From positions 1-64,000 of the forward strand of contig JAHDWA010000049.1 of NCBI GenBank assembly GCA_023382535.1: DNA of 64,000 nt, in the 5' to 3' direction. The position numbers and the translations under genes are program-made. Shown here piece after piece: positions 35,501 to 44,000 of this stretch (position 1 is its first letter; each line of letters begins with the position of its first letter). Below the pieces are notes generated by a model that had not been told where the DNA came from, did no database searches, and worked only from the letters and a program-made list of their open reading frames with translations. This DNA is from Anaerolineae bacterium (lineage in GTDB: Bacteria > Chloroflexota > Anaerolineae > 4572-78 > J111).

Positions 35501-38500
35501 TACGGCAACGTCTACGACGCCATTCCCGGTTGGGCGGCTTACTGGAAAACCGCCAGCCGGCCCGGCTCGACCGTTCCGGCTGGACCGCCGACGGCTGCCG
35601 GCGCGGCTACTTTAGCCAGGCTCGCGGCTCCACCGGCTCCGGCTGCACCTCCGCCTCCGGCCGCCTCTGCCGGCGCACCGCCACCGCCCCCGGCCGCTTT
35701 CCCGCCAGGCTCGACCACGACCCCGCCGCCGGGCAGCACACCGCCAGGTACGCCACCGCCCGGCCCGGTAGGGCCAACCACGCCGGTAACGCCAGGCGGA
35801 CCAGCGAACCCGCCACGCGAGATCGTGACGGTTCCCAAGCTCACGCCCCAAATGATGGGCGAGTTCCGCCACGTCTTTGACCAGATGGGGCAGCTTCAGA
35901 GGGTCAACGTCCACGACACTAATCCGGAGCAGCTTGCTCTGCTCAAACTGGCCGGCCAGCGCGGGACGGACGTGTTCAAAATCGCCCAGCGATCCAAGAA
36001 CCTGCTTTACCAGGAGCAGCTTCAGAAGCTGTCCCAACTCGGCCTCAACCCGGGCCAAACCAGCGAGTACACCCGCCTGATCAATACCTACGGCAGCGGC
36101 GATCCCGATTTGATAAACAACGAGCGCGGTTTTACCGACGCCGAACGGCAGGATTTGATCAATGAAATCTACCGCCAGAACGCCGGCGATAAGGTCGCTC
36201 AAAAGGCCGAACGCTACCTCTTTGGCCGCATGGAGGAGCTGCACCGCAACGTCCGCGAGCGCGGCCTGTCGCTGACCGACACCCAGATGAAAGCCTGGGA
36301 CCGCTACGGCCTGGACTACCAGGGCATTGATCCGGAGCAGCTCAAACTGGCCCACGAGTTCAATGACTTCTTTGAGGGCGAGTATCCCGGCATGCGGGAG
36401 AGCATCCCGGCTATGAACGCCAAGGGCGAGCCAACTTATTTAGGCGGCGCTCACCCCAACTTTAGCCCGGGCTTTGTTTCAACCGTTTTACCGCAGGCCA
36501 GCGCCGCCCGGCTCAAGTGGGAAGCCAGTGAGAAGTTCAGGAACCTGACCCCGGCCGACGCCGCCGCCATGCGGCCGGACGTGGCCGGTGTGCTGGACCT
36601 GGCTCAAGGCGTCCCCTTCGCCCAGGAGCAGCTCAAGCAGCAGCAGCGCCGGGAAAAAGAAGCGGCCCGGATGGGCCAGATCAACCGGCGCCTGGGCGAC
36701 ATCAAGGAGTGGTATAACGCCGGGCTGTCCGGCCAGGCTGACGCCTTCAGCCGGGGGATGCAGACCTTCGACGACGCCGCCGATGTCAGTTTCCTTTCCA
36801 GCCAGCGCCAGGCCGCTTACGAGGCGGCCGTGCCGCTCAAGCGGCAGTTTGACGAGGCGCAGGCCCGGGGCGACCTGGGAACGGCGCAGCGCCTGTGGGA
36901 CCAGATTGATCCGCTCAATACGAAGATCGGCGAATTAAAAGACCAGATCGGCATCCTGACCCCGCACATCAAGGAGCACGTGACCACGCTCGGCGAGCAG
37001 ACGACCGCGATCCGCGACGAGATCAAGGAACGCAAGCAGACCTACAGCGCCCTTTCGACCCAGCACGATGAGCTGGTCAAGGAACGGCAGGGCCTGCTCG
37101 GCGCGGACCGGACCCGCAAGGACCGGGATATCGCCACCGTCAAAGGCGAGATGGACACGGTTCACGCCGAGATCAAGAGCCAGGCCAAGGAGCTGGGCCG
37201 GCTGAGCTACGAGAAAAAGACCCTGAGTGACCTGATCCACGAACCACAGGGCCAGGCGATCACCGGCCTGGGCAAGCGGCCGGAAACTTACGGCCAGATG
37301 GCCCTGAACGAACTCAAAGCCGGCTACTCGCCGCAGCGCCTGTTCTGGGAGTTCCAGAATATCCAGCAGATGCAGTTCATGGCCTTTATGCCCATGCTGC
37401 AAATGAGGAACCAATACCTCGGCCAGCAGGCCGCGCTCGGCCAGGCGAATTATGCGCTGGGGGCCGGCTCGATGCCGCAATCGGTCCTGTCGGCGATGGC
37501 CTCGCAGGCCAACATGAGCCGGGCCGCGTCCGCTTTCGGGCAGGGCGTGGACAGCTCGCTCACGATGGGCCTCTGGCGCGGGCTGACCGGCTACCTGGGC
37601 CGCAATGAGGGCGCGGGCAACCTCCTGGGGGCCGTGGGCTTTGACGCCACCTCTGCCCTGACCGGCCTCATGGGGGCCAAGATGATCGGCGGGCCGGCGA
37701 TCTCTGCCCTGAACAAGCTCCTGCCGGCGCTGGGGGTGCAGCCAGCGCCCTACTATATGCCGGCAGGCGGGCCGGGTTTGGGCGCGACCGCCCTGGCCGC
37801 CTTGGGGACCGGCGGCGGGCTGGTGGCCGGGGGCCTGGGCCTGGGCCTGGGCGTCGGCATCTACGACGCGATCAAGCCGGAAGGTTACGCCGAGCCAACC
37901 CAGTTTATGACCGTGGCCGCCTACGAAGCGGCCGGCTACACCGGCGACCATTGGGGCGGCGCGTTCAACCCGGCCAACAATGCCATTCTGCGCGGCCTGG
38001 CGGATCAAAGCGGCCTGGCCGGGGCGATGGGCTGGAATGTCTGGAACCAGGAGCAGGCCGAAAAGTATGGGACCGCCGTGGGCAAATACACCGGGGCCGT
38101 GACCGACCCCATTCCGGTCTGGGTGACCAAGATGGAGTCAGCCGTGGCCGAGCAGCTCGGCGTCCCCAAGGATCAACTGCCCTTCGACAAGACCGAGCTG
38201 GCCCAAATGGTCCAGATGGCCGCCGAAGATCAGGGCATCAGCAAGGCCCAAATCGAGGGGCCGGGCGGCGTGGCCGCCCAACTGGCTAAAGAAATCGCCG
38301 AATCCTACACCTCCGGCGTGTCCCTGAGCCAATCGTCCAGCCTGCGCCAGCGGGCCATTGATGTCTCCGGCTACGCGCCGGGGACCGAAGGGGCCAAGAT
38401 GATGAGCGCCTGGGTCCAGCAGGGATCGCTCTTTGAGCGCCAGCAGCGCCTGCAGGCGGCGGCGATGGTCCAGAATTTTGCCGACGAGATGGAGTTCACC

Positions 38501-40285
38501 CCGCAGCAGCGGCGGGATATGAGCGAGAAGGTTTACGGCCTGCTGTCCGATGGGGTCAGCCAAAACCAGGTTTCCCGCTCGATGCAGCAGCGCCTGATGA
38601 GCAACCAATACTACTGGTCCAATGCCGCCTACGCTTCCGGCCACCCCGAAATGGCGTTAATGGATCAGGATCAGCCCTGGCTGCCGAAGAATCTCACGGC
38701 CCAATGGGCGATGCAGGACCGGCGGCGGGCCGAAGATAACGCCCGCGAGCTGGGGACGATGACGTTAGGGCCGAACGGCTTTGAGTGGGAAGGCGGGCGG
38801 CAGGAAATCGAACTCGGCTGGCAGCAGCAGAAGCTGGACATGGAAAAGGAGTATTGGGAGTTCCGCAAAAAATCCCAACTCGACGACTTCGCCATGAGCC
38901 AGAAGATGTTTGAGTTCAACATTCGCCAGCAGCGTATGGCCCTGGACTGGGAAGAAAAGCAGAGCCGGGTCCAGGCGAGTTACTACGAAAAGCAGTACGC
39001 GCTCAACAAGAAGATTTTCGACCTGCAAACCGAGTACCAGCGCCAGGACTTCGACAAGCAGGAGGCCCGGCTGGAAGTGCGCCGGGACTGGCAGCTCGAA
39101 GATTCCGCCTGGAACCGGGAGGGTTTCAATCTTCAAGCCGGCTGGCAAATGGAAGATTTGCAGCGCGCCCTGCGTTACGCATCGAGCGGCCGGGAACGGA
39201 TGGATATCCGGCGGCAGATCGAGCGGCAGAGCATCCTGAACGACCGCAAGCAAACCGAGTTCGACCGCGAGGACGCGCGCAATACGACCCAGTACGATTG
39301 GGCCAGGGAGGACCTGGCCCAAAACCGCCGCCGCTTCGAGGAAATGAACGAGCTGCAGCGCCAGCAGATGGAGCTGGGCCGCGAATACTGGCAGCAGCAG
39401 CAATCTATGTCCGAAGAATACCGGGCGGCGCGCCGGGCGATGATGGAGGAGCAGATCGGCCTCCAGATGGAACAGAACGCCCTGACCGTGCAGCAGTTCA
39501 TTGACGGCATGGCCTGGGACCAGAAACAGCACGACCTCGATACCCAGATCAACGAAACCAAGCAGAAGTGGGCTTTGGAGGATCTGGAGACGGCCCGGCA
39601 GCGTTCGGTTGAAGATGAAAAAATGCTCGGCCTGGAACGGGACATGGCCAACGCCAGCTACTTCTACGCCTTCTACCAGGCGATGGGCTACGACGCGGCC
39701 AACAAGGCGAACCCGGTCCTGGCGGCGATGGTCACCTCGGCCGGAAGCCTGGCCGATAACATGGAGCGCGCCGCGGCGGCCCAGGCGCAAATGGCCGGCG
39801 GGATGAGCGGCGGGAGCAGTTGGCCGGCCAATATGCCCTCCCCGACCAACCCGATGGGACCCAACCCGTACCAGACCCCAGCGCCGGGCGGCTACGGCAA
39901 CGGCGGTTACACGCCGGCCCCGCCTCTGCCCTGGCAGAACGGGGGCAGCTCGTCGAGCGGCGGCCAGTCGTCGAGCGGCGGCCAATCCGGACCCTTCGGG
40001 CCGCCTTCGCTCCCGCCCGGTTTTGCCCGCGGCGGGTACACCGGCGACGGCGATCCGACCGACGTGGCCGGCATCGTCCACCGCGGCGAGTATGTGGTGC
40101 CGAGCGGCGGGGCGCTGGTCATCCGTGAAGGCGCCTCCGGCGGTGGCAGCGCCGAGGTGGTGCTGCTCTTAACCGCGATCCTGAGCCAGCTCCAGGAAGG
40201 CGGGGGGACGATCCTGATTGACGAGGAACGGCTGAAGAAAGCCGGCTTCCTGCACCAGTCGAATTTTGGACAGGTCTACCGTTAG
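29591..40285 (+). CDS. Giant tape-measure protein fused to RNA-polymerase-like region
   Basis: A protein of 3564 residues, several times the common tape-measure size. Order: charged N-terminus; two helix-turn-helix-like segments (about 135-197); a large domain (about 300-1740) with polymerase-like motifs K693-G694 and D1192-N-D-S-D1196; a tape-measure type cap (FAQGG...REYVVPEG, about 1748-1785); a proline-rich linker (about 2013-2075); helical rod; a hydrophobic glycine-rich stretch (about 2684-2760), typical of the part inserted in the membrane; a long tryptophan-rich coiled coil (about 3073-3357); a second cap (FARGGYTGDG ... GIVHRGEYVVPS, about 3478-3511). The C-terminal half surely sets tail length and is injected with the DNA. 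The N-terminal polymerase assignment is a motif-level inference: the spacing HP-x8-DxDxDQxxV matches bacterial beta-prime, but the usual glycine in DFDGD is serine. Confidence 0.82.
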   Translation: MPRIKNWNDWEEEEEAPRTPLGVTRGVRRGWDDDASEYPKGYEERGFSRQDKKRKRVKSPLPDLPAVPAPAAAPAVTPPAAAFPKPPEPPRVTINRRQMGGLLNAQAAPGAAQELTPLQMARAYERSGNSPRQIHQLIKSGVPLPRLAGALGMNPETVRGIYQREEAVRLQRQGLSFPQIGEKMGISEAEARMTFARGHVQRHGSNPAVQYGRTPSGTPKGRKAGTPFPTGVFEQPSYLSEANRDSASINNILDNLRGQLGPQGFQVEATFEADPLGGRHVVRVKQGNEYVGQPFRLTATPSGVPLISKTGKSAGGYRLTFQGRNMPLYQRLGQAVLEMAANHQAKKSSRGSDEFAPPSYDEPPPSFDDPGIDMLGDDEGYVPVMPEWMKEQPGESVPTGPVGNAKGRLNVLDILEVAEKKNKPLWRQINAGDYLRMSRAGQFREENSEGTIKNPNGQWDYPEGLDKGFYEPAEDRYLRREEARHLTPVVSKGTVYPLEARNFIAGNIHGRETSPGGVEIDYQWGSQKGQGKQMKRDELSLTRKYWHAGPALGVAYPETPQHILGQRATEPEMAHIAKAFILDRGGIIPEGQMWKDTNYAPWVFGSFEQNPEKFELRFDPNYSEPEVLKAAGLLGPDGKFRPRMLRQGSGKVAAPNGFKKDVLRNNEAGVINGYEIADSMNERGDPIKVLRLKGYFGNRANVVSAMKLEGWKNLAQDKHIRKDMGLDYDLIMAKPSDPVVANISMLNALPRQEFEGLWREVHGDRPAPTRTSSMADVEALAKVWQLYQERNRRTEILPGRVFDKDTLDNYLQAGIIKDGKYEEVPPLFEGAETMYKADLIATGYMAPVRARYITDVTKLGRGNLSNEILRSVEFNHAGLGEHLRDLGYQGRDIYNTLYEMHRLNTRPGWSEHGSPVVDLLGDLTGNKDVVMATQVLYQQHLAELLPASMQGMAEQDYSDEQLKTFKKFQGEAGAQAIRSYYNDALGTDSYIFRLGLGKEAAYMVNPDLVERFGYIDEETNEKLSDLKDAANYQLKRIWEAVHDENPGRLKGTMGWILKKQMPGVIRDQADLLRSPSARKRWFGTSASSIRTHVHASDYALPRNAMAMSWEDIFHDTGLKGTRANRAYLNRLSKAGKLPWSGIRNPASDPTAQTGTILNMVTPDILKAAGLDIPTTGHPVLFHPHHVQGQGGDNDSDQSQVYMVMKKMAGELVNAFGLKPSDPGEITARAKRHAAGEYTDALDKLMVSEAKAKRNLLGFDPDQGDIVLDGTRMTSKKWSKGTLTDYRLNARQIGQAYNIPVRVALNMADNPQAKEQISEYGGWLYQNPLDKKNYEPHSPEEDLFSFFTSFNAFTGGFAASRGEDEEHGLYYSFRTKRGFDNYGQFGAAGLLSILKRLTEKREGTKAEMDPKQMAALIGGTNLDWAKTLSFIEKWKMPRHEQLDSVAIKDLTVSDAQRNALQGFATGDSPLAQMMRGFSVRNAVKATSRIQRKLQGDLLDPARREATNTGKFKTDLKEYMNVMQNVMYNRGGGVGSDEFKQDYRAMLAKLGLDPASNNFFKLLEPGGPSWNSGEFYSWTTEKQNLFYKMAGKLFQKHVTGYGFDKEGRWRNLNPDVPRQNAMFKDWYEDYDRIRGTMAVNAREREDDEVESYVPSLEELAQNEITGPLVREKHRRKKKALGGLSRLFEQYQQDSGLNGSSQVDEDFEAYVIGRKPWTREEQEMLRQAELGHQEAAALRAERRRREGYEEPMYFAQGGVLDRATKIGETKNGRPIVAGEAGREYVVPEGKTRDLGNGVKVFDADELGRGAPRGTTELAKGGIIDYQAYANAPQSDYKTAMLQVAHELSGGIFMGNLATAESFVGAAIENDIQKMMANPPKGGYKGLFATDISGRVTDRFAQALGPNPAAADQAAWNAYLSNYGLSADFQPLTVRSSGVDAATRKALAASGTSIADFLKDINTKVAGKAFSHANYGNVYDAIPGWAAYWKTASRPGSTVPAGPPTAAGAATLARLAAPPAPAAPPPPAASAGAPPPPPAAFPPGSTTTPPPGSTPPGTPPPGPVGPTTPVTPGGPANPPREIVTVPKLTPQMMGEFRHVFDQMGQLQRVNVHDTNPEQLALLKLAGQRGTDVFKIAQRSKNLLYQEQLQKLSQLGLNPGQTSEYTRLINTYGSGDPDLINNERGFTDAERQDLINEIYRQNAGDKVAQKAERYLFGRMEELHRNVRERGLSLTDTQMKAWDRYGLDYQGIDPEQLKLAHEFNDFFEGEYPGMRESIPAMNAKGEPTYLGGAHPNFSPGFVSTVLPQASAARLKWEASEKFRNLTPADAAAMRPDVAGVLDLAQGVPFAQEQLKQQQRREKEAARMGQINRRLGDIKEWYNAGLSGQADAFSRGMQTFDDAADVSFLSSQRQAAYEAAVPLKRQFDEAQARGDLGTAQRLWDQIDPLNTKIGELKDQIGILTPHIKEHVTTLGEQTTAIRDEIKERKQTYSALSTQHDELVKERQGLLGADRTRKDRDIATVKGEMDTVHAEIKSQAKELGRLSYEKKTLSDLIHEPQGQAITGLGKRPETYGQMALNELKAGYSPQRLFWEFQNIQQMQFMAFMPMLQMRNQYLGQQAALGQANYALGAGSMPQSVLSAMASQANMSRAASAFGQGVDSSLTMGLWRGLTGYLGRNEGAGNLLGAVGFDATSALTGLMGAKMIGGPAISALNKLLPALGVQPAPYYMPAGGPGLGATALAALGTGGGLVAGGLGLGLGVGIYDAIKPEGYAEPTQFMTVAAYEAAGYTGDHWGGAFNPANNAILRGLADQSGLAGAMGWNVWNQEQAEKYGTAVGKYTGAVTDPIPVWVTKMESAVAEQLGVPKDQLPFDKTELAQMVQMAAEDQGISKAQIEGPGGVAAQLAKEIAESYTSGVSLSQSSSLRQRAIDVSGYAPGTEGAKMMSAWVQQGSLFERQQRLQAAAMVQNFADEMEFTPQQRRDMSEKVYGLLSDGVSQNQVSRSMQQRLMSNQYYWSNAAYASGHPEMALMDQDQPWLPKNLTAQWAMQDRRRAEDNARELGTMTLGPNGFEWEGGRQEIELGWQQQKLDMEKEYWEFRKKSQLDDFAMSQKMFEFNIRQQRMALDWEEKQSRVQASYYEKQYALNKKIFDLQTEYQRQDFDKQEARLEVRRDWQLEDSAWNREGFNLQAGWQMEDLQRALRYASSGRERMDIRRQIERQSILNDRKQTEFDREDARNTTQYDWAREDLAQNRRRFEEMNELQRQQMELGREYWQQQQSMSEEYRAARRAMMEEQIGLQMEQNALTVQQFIDGMAWDQKQHDLDTQINETKQKWALEDLETARQRSVEDEKMLGLERDMANASYFYAFYQAMGYDAANKANPVLAAMVTSAGSLADNMERAAAAQAQMAGGMSGGSSWPANMPSPTNPMGPNPYQTPAPGGYGNGGYTPAPPLPWQNGGSSSSGGQSSSGGQSGPFGPPSLPPGFARGGYTGDGDPTDVAGIVHRGEYVVPSGGALVIREGASGGGSAEVVLLLTAILSQLQEGGGTILIDEERLKKAGFLHQSNFGQVYR
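30118..30138. repeat. Phage palindrome copy 4, in tape-measure coding region
   Basis: TTTTCCCCAA and its complement around a central A, in frame in the tape-measure gene, coding for SFPQIGEK in a helix-turn-helix-like segment. Confidence 0.85.
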
Positions 40286-40286
40286 G

Positions 40287-40308
40287 CTTTTCCCCAATTG
40301 GGGAAAAG
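40287..40308. repeat. Phage palindrome copy 5
   Basis: Perfect 22-nt palindrome one base after the tape-measure stop codon; TTAATTTTCAA follows directly and the next gene starts 36 nt later. Confidence 0.9.
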
Positions 40309-40343
40309 TTAATTTTCAACAGCTTTTCGGGTAAGGTTGAACT

Positions 40344-40766
40344 ATGGCTGATTACATCACCCTCGACGGCAAAAAGTACAAAGTCTCCGACCTGGACGAC
40401 TCCTCCTGGAAACCGGCCTGGAAGCGCCAGAAGAAGTACGGCGTTGGCCTGACCGGCAAGACGATCATTCAGGACTTCACCGTTCCCGATGGGGCCGGCG
40501 GCGAGCGCCTGCCGCGGGAGTGGTCGCTGATGATCCGCACCTTTATCTCGACCCCCTACCCTGACGCCACCTGGGGGACGTTTGCCGATCTGCTGGCCGC
40601 CTCGAACAAGGCGACCGTGACCTACATCGAGCACGACGGGACGACGACCCACACCGTCGGCATCCAGAAGCCCATTATCCCCCGCCCGCGTGTCGGGGCC
40701 AACGTCCTGGGCGAGTGCTATGGTATTTTCTTCGTTCCGATCAATATGGTAAAAATCTATGGCTAA
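40344..40766 (+). CDS. Tail protein after tape measure
   Basis: A protein of 140 residues of mixed beta sequence (YITLDGKKYKVSDLDDSSWKP ... WGTFADLLAASNKATVTYIEH). It lies where siphophages encode distal-tail components. No certain family. The ribosome site is weak (GTAAGGTTGAACT); a T-rich motif precedes it. It overlaps the next gene by 8 nt, which implies coupled translation. Confidence 0.6.
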   Translation: MADYITLDGKKYKVSDLDDSSWKPAWKRQKKYGVGLTGKTIIQDFTVPDGAGGERLPREWSLMIRTFISTPYPDATWGTFADLLAASNKATVTYIEHDGTTTHTVGIQKPIIPRPRVGANVLGECYGIFFVPINMVKIYG

Positions 40767-41013
40767 GAAAAAAATTCCTTTCAAAATTGAACTAACCGGC
40801 CAGGCGGCCGGGCCGCTGGAAGATGATCTGACCCTGTTGCTGGAGGTTATGCGGACCATCGCCAGGGATTTCGGGATTAGGATTGACTACCCGGCCATGA
40901 TCTATCTGGACGACGCATCGGACGAAGTGGCCCGTAGAGGCCAGTCCCCGCAGGGGGATGACCTGGAGGAAATGCCTCATGGCGATCACCCTCTCCCCAA
41001 CCCTGACCGCTGA
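40759..41013 (+). CDS. Small tail-region protein
   Basis: A protein of 84 residues overlapping both neighbours (8 nt with the gene before, 35 nt with the tail tip gene after). A basic start (MAKKKIPFKIEL), a helical middle and an acidic C-terminal part. Function not recognised; the tight packing in the tail operon supports a structural or assembly role. Confidence 0.5.
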   Translation: MAKKKIPFKIELTGQAAGPLEDDLTLLLEVMRTIARDFGIRIDYPAMIYLDDASDEVARRGQSPQGDDLEEMPHGDHPLPNPDR

Positions 41014-44000
41014 AATGAACTCGCTCAGCCGCCGCCACGCTTCCAGGGCGACGGTCGAGCGGTGGCTGCCGGAATGGTCGCCCAAAATCAGCGGCCTGAC
41101 GGCCAATAAATACGAGCAGTACGCTCACGGTCACGCGGCCTGTGTCGCCCCCAACGGCAACGGGGCCGGCGAGGATATTTTATTCCGCGCCCGCTCCGGC
41201 TCGACCGCCGACCCGTTCAGCGGCGTTTTGCATATCTCGGTCCTCAAGGGGACCGACCTGGACGACCCGACCCGATGGGACGAGGCCGGCAAGTGGACCA
41301 ATACCGCGATTGGCAACCTGATGCGCCCGGCCTGGTACAACAACGCCGAGACGGTCCCGGCTTCCAACGGCGGCTCGATTGCCGCGGTCTGGTCCGGCAC
41401 GAAGTTCCGCGTCTTTTGCTTCTACACCTCCGGCCACCTGGTCTACCTCGATTTCGATCCGAACGGGACCTACCTCGGCGGCAACACCGTGGCCAGCTTC
41501 AGCACCGACACCTACAGCCTGACCTCCATGCAGCTCGCCAGTTGCCGCTACACTGAAGTTTTTGCCCTGCGGACGGAACTGGTCGAGGCCAGCGAGGCGA
41601 GCTGGCATAAACCCATCTACGGCAGCCACATCCACCGCTACGAAGGCGATGGCGCAAGCTGGGCAGACAGCCCGGCCTTCCCCTTCCACAACCAGGCCGA
41701 GGCGGCGCTTGTCCGCGACGGCCAGCTCAAATACGGTTCGGCCGGCTACGAGTGGGGCAGCGGCGCGGCGACCGACACGATCAACCAGTGGGGCAAACGG
41801 CCCTGCGGCGGCTTGGCCGCCAACGAAATTGACAGCAACACAGTGGTGGTCTCAGCCGGCTTCACCTTCTGGCAGCGATACGGCTACAACACCCACAACC
41901 AGGGCATCTTCACCTTCCGCTACCACCGCAACAGCGCCCAGTGGGAGCGCGGGGTGGAGGTGGATTTGTCCGACTACGTGACCGAACGGCTGGACTACGC
42001 CCTCTTTGCGCGTGGTTCCCAGGTCGAGGCCGGCAGCCAGGTCCTGGTCTGGAGCCGCTATGTCGAGCCGTCCGACTACGACCAGCTCGAAGCCTCAATG
42101 AGCCTGCCCCGGGTCCGCGAAGTCGTGTACGCCAAATTCGACCCAAGCGGCCGGGCGCTGACCCAATATCAATACCTGGGCGATCCCCAGGAGTTAAGCG
42201 GCGCGGCGATCCTGGCCGTGACTCACGCCGGCAGTAAAAAGCTCTATGCCCTGGGCTGGCGCTCCGTCCTGGAGTCGCCCCCGGCGGCGCTGCTCGGCAG
42301 CGTCCCCGCTCCGGATGACCTGGAACTTGTCTGCGACGGCTGGCAGACCTCGGTCAACAACCGCTACGGCATGAGCGTGGATTTGAATGTGGCTGACGCC
42401 GGCGCGCTGTTCCAGCCGGACAGCCCCTTGCAGGCGGGCCGGCTGGTCAAGATTTACGCCGGCACGCCGGAGGAACAGATCCAGCTCGGCCAGGGGCTGG
42501 TAGACACCATCAGCCCGGCTTTCAGCCTGGAGCAAGAGAACCACCGGGCCAAGCTGACCGCCCGGGCCGAGAAAGGTCTGCTCGACCCGCGCAGCGAGGA
42601 ACTGACCGAAATCCTGCCGCAGAACACGCAGTACATCGCGCCCTCTGACCCCATCGCCCACATCGCCAACCACAAGGGCTACTGGGAGACGGTCCGCATG
42701 GAGTGGCCGAACAAGTTTTTCGGCGCCTACACCCACGTGGAGGGCAAGACCGCTTACCGGCTCAAGAGCTTCCCCTACGCCTGGACCGGCGGCGGCGCGC
42801 CGGGGACCGTCGGCAATCCCGGCGAAGTTCTCAACCAGCGCGCGCAGCACAAGGGAACGTGGTGGAATGACGCGGCCTGGACCGACCTCAGCCCGATGGT
42901 GGACGGCAGCATCGAGGCGACCGTCCGCTTTGGCGATGTCAACGGCGCTCCTGACTTCGAGTTTTACGACCGCAACAAAATCCAGGTCTTTGCCACCGTC
43001 CAGCGCAACAACGGCAAGATCACCTACATCCAGTGGCACACCGGCGGCTACGGCGGCCCGGTCTGGAACACGGTCCAGCAAAACGCCTGCATGGCCGGCC
43101 TGATCTGCCACGCCGTGGAGATGAACAAGAAATTCTCCTTTGTCTGGGAGAGCAACACCAAGGACGGCGGGCTGCGCCCGGTCTACGAATCCTGGGAGCT
43201 GCACCCCGACCGGCTGTATGAGGACCCGCCCTACTACGCCGACCGCGTGCCGGCCAGTTGGGAGGGCCAGCCCAAACCGTTCAGCGCCTCCAGCCACACG
43301 GATGACACCTGGAAAGCCGAGACGATGGACCGCTGTGATTTTCGCGGCTACCCCCTCGGCGAGAACCGGTTTTACCTGGTCCTGTCCGATTACGACGATT
43401 CTGATCCCGACTGGCAGAAAAACGGCAAATGGATTCATCGGGTCGTCGCCGGCGGCATCGGCGTGGCCGGCCTGGTCCCCGGCCAGCCGGCCGATCTGAA
43501 AATGGTTGTCTCCGGCGGGACCATCTACTGCTTCTGCCGGCCGCACCGCCAGGATGGCCAGGCCCCGGCCCAGTGGTCCTTCGTGCTCAGCTACAAATCG
43601 GGCCGCTTCGGCGCGGGCCGCTTCGGCATCGTCGGGCGCGGCCACGCCGGCATCCAGTGGGACGCCTTTTACTATGCTTACGCCCAGAAGAACCCCTTGC
43701 CGACGGGACGCAATAAAATTCCCCTCTACGATAACTATGTGGACTTTTGGGATATCAAGGTCTCGGATTGCGTGATGGATAGGCCGCTGGAGGAGGTCTT
43801 ACGCCGCAGGTGCTGGCAGGGCTTTACCCCGACCGAATTTAGAAGCCTGGTCAACGAGCCGGCGCTGGCCCTGGCCGGCGGGACCAGCCGCAGCTTCAAC
43901 GTGCCGGGCTACCTGCTCAATAACAGCTACCAGATTCCCGATAAGCTGGCCCTGCACCATCCGGAGACGATGATTAGCGGCAGCCAGTGGTTGAGCGACG

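Noticed and set aside
38765..40081. 438-codon minus-strand frame opposite the tape-measure coiled coil
   Set aside because: It is produced by the strong codon bias of the glutamine/glutamate-rich coiled coil.
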